From NCBI RefSeq assembly GCF_016907845.1, contig NZ_JAFBCS010000001.1, positions 124,001-188,000 on the forward strand: a stretch of DNA of 64,000 bases, in the 5' to 3' direction. Below are positions 22,216 to 30,164 of the stretch, one piece after another. The stretch is from Arcanobacterium pluranimalium (GTDB lineage Bacteria > Actinomycetota > Actinomycetes > Actinomycetales > Actinomycetaceae). Position 1 is the stretch's first letter. Every line of letters starts with the position of its first letter. The notes below the pieces were generated by a model, which was given only the letters and a program-made list of their open reading frames with translations, was not told the DNA's origin and did no database searches. A program made the position numbers and the translations under genes.

Positions 22216-23544
22216 ATGAAAACGAAACGTGACACCCAGCGACTCGAACGTCGCGCACTACTCGCCCTGTGCGGCGTCGGCCTCATCGGCGGAATATTAC
22301 TGGGTCTGACCCTCCTCAATCTCGCGAGCGCAAGTGGCACGTGGATTTATAACCTCTCCGTTCTTGCAGCAGTTATTGGCACGTACGACATTCTCATTAT
22401 GCTGCTACTCATTTCGCGCCTTCCGATCATTGAGCGCGCATACGGCCAAGACCGCCTGGTGGTATGGCATAAACGCTATACCCCGTGGGCGCTGTGGCTG
22501 ATCATCGCACACGTCTTTCTCGTCGTACTGGACGCTGCGGGCGGTTTTTCCGCGATGAGCAACTGGTTTAACGCCCTGTGGAACGATGTGCTCACCATGG
22601 AATGGGTATTTGCAGCGCTCATCGGTCTGATTCTGTTTTTCGTCGCGGGGATCACGTCGTGGAATCGTGCACGTAAACATCTCAAGCACGAAACCTGGTG
22701 GACCATCCATCTTTATATGTATTTGGCGGTGCTTTTTGCGTTCCTCCACCAAGTCGAAATTGGCGGACCGTTCGCACAAGGTTTCGGAAAGGCTTTGTGG
22801 GTGGCGTGCTACGGCGTCGTCTTTGGAATGATCGCCTGGTATCGCGTTGCAGTGCCCTACCTGCGCTCACGCAGGCACAAGCTCGTGGTGGAGAAAGTTA
22901 TTCGAGAGAGCGACGACGTCGTATCCATCGTCGTGCGTGGCTCCCAGTTGCGTAAGCTCAAAGTTGCGCCCGGACAGTTCTTCAACTGGCGATTCGATGC
23001 TCCAGGCTTGGCTTACGAGTCCCATCCATATTCGGTGTCGGGAACGCCTGTTAATGACCGGATGAGAATCAGCGTGAAGAATTTGGGCAATGCCTCGGGA
23101 GCGCTTGCAACTATAAAGCCTGGTACGCGCGCCTATATTGAGGGGCCTTATGGAGCTTCCACCGATGCACACGCGCTTGGCACGAACCGCACGGTGCTGA
23201 TTGCTGGCGGAATCGGGATTTCTCCGATTATCTCCTTGGCGAGGGCTATTGCTGGCACACAGCCGGTTGACCTGGTGTATCGCGTATCAAATAACGCCGA
23301 AGTGGCATTGAGAGCCGATCTCAGAGCTTTGGAAGAAACTCCACAGACGCGTGTGCATATTTTGCCTGGTTCGCGTGCGATCTACCCCATGGATGCGCAG
23401 ATGCTGGGCACATTGCTTGGCGACGTGCGTGGCGCAGCCATCTATATTTGCGGCCCAAATGCTTTTAACGAGACGGTGCAAGCGGCAGTAACCGAGCTCG
23501 GCGTGCCCGCCCAGAACGTACACGTTGAACATTTCGACTGGTAA
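22216..23544 (+). CDS. ferric-reductase-like flavocytochrome with FNR domain
   Basis: 442 residues. Residues ~1-200 hold about six membrane helices with His residues in pairs (VVWHKRYTPW, LIIAHVFLVV, TIHLYMYLAVLFAFLHQVE), the b-haem pattern of ferric reductase-like transmembrane domains. Residues ~215-442 are a ferredoxin-reductase module. Its FAD part has ESHPYSVSGTP and the NAD(P) part has LIAGGIGISPIISLARAI and YICGPNAF. It should move electrons from cytosolic NAD(P)H across the membrane. Start ATG 22216 lies before the first helix; a frame starting at 22120 adds a non-conserved leader. Its partners downstream, an exported FMN-binding protein and ApbE, suggest delivery of electrons to a covalently bound flavin outside the membrane. 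Confidence 0.88.
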   Translation: MKTKRDTQRLERRALLALCGVGLIGGILLGLTLLNLASASGTWIYNLSVLAAVIGTYDILIMLLLISRLPIIERAYGQDRLVVWHKRYTPWALWLIIAHVFLVVLDAAGGFSAMSNWFNALWNDVLTMEWVFAALIGLILFFVAGITSWNRARKHLKHETWWTIHLYMYLAVLFAFLHQVEIGGPFAQGFGKALWVACYGVVFGMIAWYRVAVPYLRSRRHKLVVEKVIRESDDVVSIVVRGSQLRKLKVAPGQFFNWRFDAPGLAYESHPYSVSGTPVNDRMRISVKNLGNASGALATIKPGTRAYIEGPYGASTDAHALGTNRTVLIAGGIGISPIISLARAIAGTQPVDLVYRVSNNAEVALRADLRALEETPQTRVHILPGSRAIYPMDAQMLGTLLGDVRGAAIYICGPNAFNETVQAAVTELGVPAQNVHVEHFDW

Positions 23545-23562
23545 ATACGCCAAGTCCGTTTG

Positions 23563-23662
23563 TTATCCAGATTGCTATCCAGACAATCAACCAGATTGTC
23601 AACCAGATTCAATCGGCTATTTTGAAGCAGACTCAACAGGCTATTTTGACAGATTATTTTGA
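23563..23662. repeat. 12-bp tandem repeats in the flavocytochrome-FMN protein spacer
   Basis: Four consecutive 12-nt units (ttatccagattg, ctatccagacaa, tcaaccagattg, tcaaccagattc) occupy 23563-23610. They are followed by three spaced copies of GCTATTTTGA or GATTATTTTGA ending at 23662. They fill most of the 143-bp gap between the two genes. Confidence 0.7.
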
Positions 23663-23687
23663 CCCGAACTCAACAGATAGAAACATC

Positions 23688-24257
23688 ATGAAAACAACTC
23701 GAAAAGGCATCGCTATTGGAAGTGCAACCTTGCTGGGCACGCTCGGCGTGCTCGCCTCTAACCCGGTTCTGCAGCTGGTGCAAAATTCTCAAGGTCCCGA
23801 TCAGGGGTCAGATGTTTTTGCACAGGCAGAGCAAGATTCCGGTTTTGGAATGAACAGCAATACTGGCACGTCGACGAACGGACCAGCGAGCCAGGCAAGC
23901 AGCGGTGCTAATGGGGCGTCGTCATCCGGCAAGGCACCGTCCGGCACGTCGTCTGGCACGTCGTCGTCAACAACTTCGGCACAAGGCACCGCTTACGACG
24001 GTACCGCGCGGAATAGATATGGAACTACGCAGGTGCGGGCGTGGGTGAGCGACGGAAAAATCACCGACATCAAAGTGTTGAAAGTCCCCGGTGACCACGA
24101 ATCTCAGCAGATCAACAGCCGGGCGATGCCAACTCTCGTGGAAGAAGCCTTGCAGAAGCAGTCGGCGCAAGTGTCGGGCATTTCCGGTGCTACATACAGC
24201 GTGAAAGCGTTCAAGCAGTCACTGCAGGCAGCCTTGGATCAGGCTGGCATTAAGTAG
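23688..24257 (+). CDS. exported FMN-binding domain protein
   Basis: 189 residues. An N-terminal signal/anchor (KTTRKGIAIGSATLLGTLGV and on) is followed by a ~50-residue Ser/Gly/Ala/Thr-rich linker, then an FMN-binding domain at about residues 100-189. The flavinylation motif SGATYS is intact; Thr169 is the expected site of phosphoester attachment of FMN by ApbE. By family it is an extracytoplasmic one-electron carrier. ATG 23688 is chosen because the signal begins there; an upstream ATG at 23622 would add a polar leader lying within the repeat region. It sits between the flavocytochrome and ApbE genes. Confidence 0.88.
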   Translation: MKTTRKGIAIGSATLLGTLGVLASNPVLQLVQNSQGPDQGSDVFAQAEQDSGFGMNSNTGTSTNGPASQASSGANGASSSGKAPSGTSSGTSSSTTSAQGTAYDGTARNRYGTTQVRAWVSDGKITDIKVLKVPGDHESQQINSRAMPTLVEEALQKQSAQVSGISGATYSVKAFKQSLQAALDQAGIK

Positions 24258-24304
24258 CTGGAATTACGCAATAGGAAACGCGAGATAGTAATAGGAATTG
24301 TGCG

Positions 24305-25210
24305 ATGAATGTTGAACTTTTGCGAGCGAACACGCGAGCGCGTCGGCACAGCGAAGATATCTGGGGTACCGTGGTTACGATTGACGTGCGCGAGTTGCCC
24401 GGTAGCGTTTTACCAGCAGATTCACAGATTGACCAAGCGTTTGCCGAGTGCGTTACTTTTATGCACGACGTCGATGCCACGCTATCTACTTTCCGCTACG
24501 ATTCCGCTGTTACCGCGTATCGCAGCGGTTGGCGCAAGCGCTACGAACTCGATCGGCACAATCGCGCCGACGCCATGCTGCTTGAGGTGATCGAAGCCTG
24601 CGAATGGGGAAAGGCGGTCACTCAGGGCGCTTTCGATCCATGGGCAGTACCAGGAGGTTTTGACCCGTCGGGTTACGTCAAAGGATGGGCTGCCGAGAAA
24701 ATGGCGCTCATTTTGGGCGAACATGGAATAGATAATTTCAGTGTTAATGCAGGTGGCGACGTGGTTAACCGCGGACACGCGGGAGTGGCTGGCGACAGTG
24801 TGGCTGAGGCGGCTGGTACTGGTGAGCTGGTCGGTGAGGCAGGGCTGTACAACGTTGGCACGGAATCGAAGGCAGAAAGCACGCCCGTTCCGTGGCGAAT
24901 CGGCGTGCGGCATCCCGACGACGCCAGCGCGATCGCGGCAAGTTTCGAGGTCACGAACGCGGCGATTACGACGTCAGGCACTTACGAGCGCGGAATGCAT
25001 ATCGTGAATCCGTTTGGCGCAAACGGATTGCGCGCACGCTCTGCCACAGTGATCGGGCCCGACGCCGGAGTGGCAGAGATAGCTTCAACAGCCCTAGTGG
25101 TTTGTGGACGCGAGGGAGCCCAATGGTTTGGTGAGCTTGGCGGATACAGCGCCTTCGGCGTCGACACTGGGGACACCGAGCATGCTTGGCGAATAGGTGC
25201 GTGGGAATGA
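24305..25210 (+). CDS. apbE: FAD:protein FMN transferase
   Basis: 301 residues. ApbE-type landmarks are WGTVVTIDVRE near the N-terminus, MHDVDATLSTFRYDSAVTAY, FDPWAVPGGFDPSGYVKGWA, FSVNAGGDVVNRG, and near the end AAITTSGTYERG and VIGPDAGVAEIASTALVVCG. It transfers FMN from FAD to Thr/Ser of target proteins with Mg2+, and the target is evidently the adjacent FMN-binding protein. An Ala/Gly/Glu-rich insertion of about 40 residues follows the GGDV motif. No signal peptide is apparent, so if the target is exported, either flavinylation precedes export or this protein is exported by another route. Confidence 0.92.
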   Translation: MNVELLRANTRARRHSEDIWGTVVTIDVRELPGSVLPADSQIDQAFAECVTFMHDVDATLSTFRYDSAVTAYRSGWRKRYELDRHNRADAMLLEVIEACEWGKAVTQGAFDPWAVPGGFDPSGYVKGWAAEKMALILGEHGIDNFSVNAGGDVVNRGHAGVAGDSVAEAAGTGELVGEAGLYNVGTESKAESTPVPWRIGVRHPDDASAIAASFEVTNAAITTSGTYERGMHIVNPFGANGLRARSATVIGPDAGVAEIASTALVVCGREGAQWFGELGGYSAFGVDTGDTEHAWRIGAWE

Positions 25211-25257
25211 CGGCGGATTTTGGAGGCTAGGCTAAGGAATGCCTCGAGCATGCAGAA

Positions 25258-25287
25258 TTGAATATTGGGGCGCGAATAGCTTAAGAT
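25258..25287 (+). promoter_or_regulatory. Promoter of tRNA-Gly
   Basis: TTGAAT (25258-25263) and TAAGAT (25282-25287) with an 18-bp spacer, placing the start about 15 bp ahead of the tRNA. Confidence 0.65.
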
Positions 25288-25309
25288 TTACTGGCACGCA
25301 AACGCGTTC

Positions 25310-25383
25310 GCGGGTGTAGTTCATCGGTAGAACGGCAGCTTCCCAAGCTGCAGAGGCGGGTTCGACTCCCGTCACCCGCTCCA
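25310..25383 (+). tRNA. tRNA-Gly (anticodon CCC)
   Basis: 74 nt including an encoded CCA. The acceptor GCGGGTG pairs with CACCCGC, the D-arm is GTTC/GAAC, the anticodon stem GCAGC/GCTGC encloses loop TTCCCAA (anticodon CCC, reading GGG), and the T-loop is TTCGACT. All arms fold cleanly. Confidence 0.96.
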
Positions 25384-25599
25384 CTATGACATGGACACTA
25401 ACAAACTCCATCACATATTTAACGAGTGTACTTTAGTAGCACGTCAGATTTGGCAGTATGCCAGGTCGAGTAGAGAACATATTGTTATCAGAAAATATAT
25501 CCTCGATAGAAATGCAGAACGCACACCTGCACACTCCAGTACACGCACGCGCCAGACTAACCGGCCACCACAACCAGCCGACGAGTCTTTACCTGAAAA

Positions 25600-26823
25600 T
25601 CAACGATCCTTGACCCGACTCAGCACGCCCAGTCCTGCCACAAACAAACAGCCAGCTAAGGCAAGCAAAATTCCCGCTTTCACCGAGCCGGTCGTTGCAA
25701 GTTCCTGCCCCTGGACGGAATGGGGTGCCGGCGTCGTCGTCAATTGTGAGGACGAAGCTCCCGCTACGCTACTGGACGCAACGGAAGGCGTCGTCGAGCC
25801 GTTCACCGAACCGGTGAGCGTCGCAATTCCAGTAGAAACGTCAGGATTCCCCGTAGTAGGCACAGGCCCAGTTATCGGATTTTCTGGCAGGTTTTCAGGC
25901 AACGGGTTGTCAGGAACACTTCTCGGAACGATGGCATGGAACTCTGATCGCCCAACAATATCCTTATTTGTCCAGACACCAACCGCATCGACCGTCAATT
26001 CACTAATGTGTTCCGTGGTAGAAATATCGTTGATTTGTGATGTACACGTGAAGCTATCACCGACGGGTAAAATACCCACATAATCGCTACTATCAGCCTC
26101 ACCCAACGCACTGAAGTCACAATTCAGATTTTTCCCGATCACTCCCGAAGTATTAGCAAGCACCTGGTATGACGGATTCTTAACGAGTAGCTCATCTTTA
26201 CCCGTGTTCGTCACCTTGTGCACGAGATCCACGGATGGGGCACTTGCGTCAACTTCCACCGTCATGGACGACGACGGCGCAGCACGTCCAGTTGCGTCAG
26301 TCGTAGTTACATCCATCTTTACTTCTGGGATAAAACCCGCATCGATGGAATTATCCTCATACTTCGCAAAAGTGAGACTATTGACCAAAGCATCAGAACC
26401 ATTTGAGTCCAACATTGGGTCGCCACTGTTCACCGTAGTTGGCACATACCCGTCAGGCGGCCTGAAATGAACGATAAACTGCGTCGCCTCAGGACTAGTG
26501 TTGGCTGGATCAGAAGCATCAAAAGGAATAACAATCGAGTACATTCCAAAGTCGTCCGTGACCACAGGATCAATCGGAGTGTTCGTAATAGGATTGATAA
26601 CTGGAGATCCGTCTAGGTGAGTTACCGAAACAGTAACGCCAATAAATCCAGGTTCACCCATTTCTTGAACGCCGTTACCGTTCAAATCTCCCCACACCAA
26701 GTCACCTATGATAAACACCGGCATCTCAGCATGGGCTTTTGGTGCCACACAAATTGCGCCGTACAGAAGCGTCACGATAGCAAATAAAAGCGCAGATACG
26801 CTCGATGCAAGTTTACGACTCAC
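25600..26823 (-). CDS. sortase-anchored surface protein with SdrD B-like domain
   Basis: 407 residues. The signal peptide ends around PKAHA. An SdrD/Cna-B-like domain follows (IIGDLVWGDLNGNGVQEMGE at about 40-60, calcium-binding-like DLNGNGVQ), then a second beta-rich region with DUF11-like features (VDLVHKVTNTGKDELLVKNP), and a Pro/Ser/Thr-rich stalk. The C-terminus has the sorting pattern LATTG (375-379), a hydrophobic span and the basic tail SRVKDR. It is probably covalently linked to peptidoglycan. GTG 26823 is preferred because GAGGTG stands six nucleotides upstream; the ATG at 26862 would put extra hydrophobic residues ahead of the signal peptide. It lies immediately 3' of tRNA-Gly on the other strand. 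Confidence 0.87.
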   Translation of the reverse strand: MSRKLASSVSALLFAIVTLLYGAICVAPKAHAEMPVFIIGDLVWGDLNGNGVQEMGEPGFIGVTVSVTHLDGSPVINPITNTPIDPVVTDDFGMYSIVIPFDASDPANTSPEATQFIVHFRPPDGYVPTTVNSGDPMLDSNGSDALVNSLTFAKYEDNSIDAGFIPEVKMDVTTTDATGRAAPSSSMTVEVDASAPSVDLVHKVTNTGKDELLVKNPSYQVLANTSGVIGKNLNCDFSALGEADSSDYVGILPVGDSFTCTSQINDISTTEHISELTVDAVGVWTNKDIVGRSEFHAIVPRSVPDNPLPENLPENPITGPVPTTGNPDVSTGIATLTGSVNGSTTPSVASSSVAGASSSQLTTTPAPHSVQGQELATTGSVKAGILLALAGCLFVAGLGVLSRVKDR

Positions 26824-26884
26824 TATGAACACCTCAACAATAATAAATAAAAGAAATTTCAACTACATTATATTTATTTTGCCC

Positions 26885-26907
26885 ATAAAAACCACTTAGA
26901 AAAAGTG
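26885..26907 (-). terminator. Weak terminator-like hairpin after the helicase gene
   Basis: On the minus strand CACTT-TTTCT-AAGTG is followed by GTTTTTAT, just past the helicase stop. The stem is only five base pairs, so this is tentative. Confidence 0.4.
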
Positions 26908-26910
26908 AGA

Positions 26911-29900
26911 TTATGCGGCATTGTGCCCGTCAATAATTCGAATCGTCTTGCGCACAGTTTCGCTACCAAGACTCTCATAGAGCGATTTGTTACCAATGAT
27001 GTAGAAGTTCTGCTTTGCTCGAGTCGCAGCCACATTCATCATATTCGGTTCTCGCACTGCCCAAGCTGCTGCTCCTTTACTATTCTCATCTGCACCAAGC
27101 ACGAGAAACACTATAGGAGCCTCTTTACCTTGGAATGTATGGATCGTCCCGATGTTCGTTGGTTTTCCTGCAACTCTGCGAGTAAATCCAATCTTGTCGA
27201 GCTCTTTAGCTAAACAATCGGCAACATTCTTGAAAGGAGAAATAACGTAGACGACGTCTTTTGCGCGCGCGTCATTGATACTCGGATCTTGCAAGATCAT
27301 GGCCTGGAGCTGCTGACGAAGAAACTCACCTTGTTCTTTCACATACTTATTATTCGCTCGCCCACCAATATCTATCCACTGCGCTTCCCCAGCACAATCG
27401 TCACTTTGCACCATCTGCCCGTGATAGGAAAGCTCATTCGAAATAGTAAACATTGGACACTGGCAACGTCGGTGTACCCACAACGGGATCCCAATCCACG
27501 ACTCAGGATCGTTAACCTTGGGATAACAGCCATACTGACTGGCCATGTCTACCAGAGTTTGAACCGATGCTGCTTCCGACAGGTACCGCTCGCTCGTCTG
27601 GTAATAGTTGCCAAGCATAGTCAAGACATTAGACTGCAACGTCAAAACTGGTTTGATCTGAGATGGATCACCAACCGCCGTCACATCACGCGCTCGGTAT
27701 ATTGCTCCTACTGCCGCTTGCGGCAAGGCTTGACCCGCTTCATCAATGAAAACATGGCCCAGCTCCCGTGGTCCAATATTGCGCAACATCCGCGAAACGC
27801 TTGCAAACGTAGAGCTAATAACTGGAATAGCCATACTAATCCAGTTCCACGCAGCCTTGATTGCACGTTTATTGTCGGCGTAAGCATCCTGCCTAGACCA
27901 AATATTAATAGCGGCTTGAAGGTTCTTAACATTCTCGTACAGAAACTCTTTTCGCACCGCCAATGCCAAAGCAAATAATTGCGACTGCGCGTTTCTATAC
28001 TTTGAATCAAACCAAGGGCTCGAACGTTGCAGCTCGTCATAAGATAACGAAAGATCTAGCGGTTTTCCACTCAGTTCACTCTCCCTTGCACGCAAGGAAT
28101 TAATTCGTTTGCCGAGCTCTGCCATTTGGGACTGTATATTCCGATCCCATTTTTCAAATTTCTCTTGAATATCGACACGTTCTAGCTCAGCTTGCGCGCA
28201 TACTGTATGAACCTGCAGCACGCGGCGTTCTATCGTGCTCTCTTCCTCTGCCAGCTTCTTATCTTTATGAAGTAATACCCGATAGTCACGACGCATCTCG
28301 CCCATGTCTTCGCGGTGTTTCTTCCGCGCTTTCCTCCCTGCGAAGAAACCAGGTTTCTCTTTCTCTTTGTGGTATAACTTCGCTTCATGATCAATAATTC
28401 GATCACTTAGCTCCAAACGCGCCACACGAATACGAGCGCCACTTTCCTCCCAATCCGCAACCTGTTGAGCGCTTTGAGCAATAAGTCCTTTTACCTTTTG
28501 AACTACAGTCTCTACTTCCTGCGTCTTGACCACTTTTTGTTTCGGGTATTCGCTCTGGAGATGCTTCAGTTGTTTCTCAACTTCCATTCGCTCCTCAATC
28601 GCCCGTTTTATATCGGAAGCTCTAGCGCGCATGTCCTTAACGCGCCGATATTGCCCCTCAAATATCTCGTAAATAGCCGGGTTAGGCTGATACGTTTGTG
28701 TGAGATAATCGCGCATTAATTCGATACGGTCAAGCATATTGTTAATATTTGCGGTTTTGCCACCCTCAAGTGAGAACATGCCCCAGTTTTTCTGTTGCTG
28801 TGGTTTCGACACGACTACGTGTTTCATCTTCCCATTTTCGGCCTTTTTCCACATGGATTGAACATCCGCATTAGCGATATCCGTAAAATAATCCACATAC
28901 AGAAGATCATCTAGGAGTCGCGCATCTAGTCCTTTGGATAGAGGCAGTTCTTTGACGATGTTTTGAACGGCACCATTGTTAGAGCTCAAGACGACGATGC
29001 TATCCTTTGCGATGGAATCGGGCACTTCTCCGATACTCGCTTTATCCCAATATACTGTTGCCGCAGTTCCTTTAATCATACGGTTATCGAGACGACAGAT
29101 ATTGTGCGCTTGTTTCACCACGAGTTCAGCAAAAATGTCCTTAAGCAAAGTAGTCTTTCCAGTTCCAGGCGGGCCATTAACACTGCGGATATCTTGATAG
29201 TCAAAACCAATGCACAGATTGACTGCAACCTGTTGCATCAAAGAAAGACCGTAGTCCGTATTGCTTGGAAATCTTCCGAGTGGATAGTTCTCGGGATCCA
29301 AAATCGCTTCAAGAGCTGCACCATTAAACTTAGAGGAATCCTTGTTGCTATCGAGATTGATCCGTTTAACGGGATTGCCGCCATATAGATATGCGTCCAA
29401 GTTTTTCGCCGAAATATCCTTTGCAGATTCAAGGTCTGCAATGAAAAATGAATGAAGATTTGCGATGTCACTATCGAGGTTTTTCACTACTTCAAATGCG
29501 CAATTCTTTAATGAGATACCCGCTTGATCCAAAATATTTTCTAATGTTTTGTTAAATAGATCGGCATCACCTTCAAGATCCTGAAAAGCCTGCGCAATTC
29601 TGTTACCGAAATCTACTTCAAACCGTTTAAATTCAGATTGTGACGGAAGCTTTGATCGCTTTTTGATGTATCCACTTTCAGTAAAAAAGAATTTCGATCC
29701 ATCATAGGTGAGATTCGAACCAAAACACAGAACGAAACTGAATTTATTTCCATATTTCAAGTCTTCTTCTAATTTTGGAAGCCTAAACTCGTGGCGTAGA
29801 AAATCTACTACATCCCCAAAATCAAAAATATCGGCGTAAAACACCAAACCAGCATGCGGATTATTGGCCAGCTTCTTCTTTTCTATCGCCGTGCGAAAAA

Positions 29901-30024
29901 GACGGAAAAAATCTCGGTCGTCAATATTATCAAACTTGACGAGGTTGGCATGATGAGGATTTATATCACCTTCGGAAAGATGCTCAACCATGATCCATGC
30001 GTCGAGAATATCAGTTTTGTTCAT
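26911..30024 (-). CDS. SF1 (Upf1/DNA2-like) helicase, AAA-domain protein
   Basis: 1037 residues. After an N-terminal region of ~280 residues without recognised domains come SF1 helicase motifs. These are motif I GPPGTGKTT (~residue 285), motif II VFIDEAGQALPQ (~758), motif III AVGDPSQIKP, motif V IGTIHTFQGKE and motif VI MMNVAATRAKQNFYIIGN. A ~200-residue charged, coiled-coil-rich insertion (Lys/Glu/Arg, ~440-650) lies between motifs I and II. This is the COG1112-type architecture, acting on RNA or DNA. Several standalone defence proteins share it, but no partner gene is visible. Base composition looks more AT-rich than neighbours. ATG 30024 has AAAGG at good spacing and is preferred to ATG 30030. 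Confidence 0.85.
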   Translation of the reverse strand: MNKTDILDAWIMVEHLSEGDINPHHANLVKFDNIDDRDFFRLFRTAIEKKKLANNPHAGLVFYADIFDFGDVVDFLRHEFRLPKLEEDLKYGNKFSFVLCFGSNLTYDGSKFFFTESGYIKKRSKLPSQSEFKRFEVDFGNRIAQAFQDLEGDADLFNKTLENILDQAGISLKNCAFEVVKNLDSDIANLHSFFIADLESAKDISAKNLDAYLYGGNPVKRINLDSNKDSSKFNGAALEAILDPENYPLGRFPSNTDYGLSLMQQVAVNLCIGFDYQDIRSVNGPPGTGKTTLLKDIFAELVVKQAHNICRLDNRMIKGTAATVYWDKASIGEVPDSIAKDSIVVLSSNNGAVQNIVKELPLSKGLDARLLDDLLYVDYFTDIANADVQSMWKKAENGKMKHVVVSKPQQQKNWGMFSLEGGKTANINNMLDRIELMRDYLTQTYQPNPAIYEIFEGQYRRVKDMRARASDIKRAIEERMEVEKQLKHLQSEYPKQKVVKTQEVETVVQKVKGLIAQSAQQVADWEESGARIRVARLELSDRIIDHEAKLYHKEKEKPGFFAGRKARKKHREDMGEMRRDYRVLLHKDKKLAEEESTIERRVLQVHTVCAQAELERVDIQEKFEKWDRNIQSQMAELGKRINSLRARESELSGKPLDLSLSYDELQRSSPWFDSKYRNAQSQLFALALAVRKEFLYENVKNLQAAINIWSRQDAYADNKRAIKAAWNWISMAIPVISSTFASVSRMLRNIGPRELGHVFIDEAGQALPQAAVGAIYRARDVTAVGDPSQIKPVLTLQSNVLTMLGNYYQTSERYLSEAASVQTLVDMASQYGCYPKVNDPESWIGIPLWVHRRCQCPMFTISNELSYHGQMVQSDDCAGEAQWIDIGGRANNKYVKEQGEFLRQQLQAMILQDPSINDARAKDVVYVISPFKNVADCLAKELDKIGFTRRVAGKPTNIGTIHTFQGKEAPIVFLVLGADENSKGAAAWAVREPNMMNVAATRAKQNFYIIGNKSLYESLGSETVRKTIRIIDGHNAA

Positions 30025-30164
30025 GAGCATGCCTTTTCAGTGCGAGTATCTGATTTATTTAGTTTATCTACCACTGGTAAATATTTTTAGTTAGGCATGC
30101 CCGACTCAAGGCTTGTAAATATGCTAAAGAATGAACTTCTTAAAGTATTTCTCTAGAAAAGGGA

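Noticed and set aside
25391-26083. 230-codon open frame on the plus strand
   Set aside because: It is antisense to the surface-protein gene, which has a signal peptide, recognisable domain and sorting signal; the plus-strand product has no such features.
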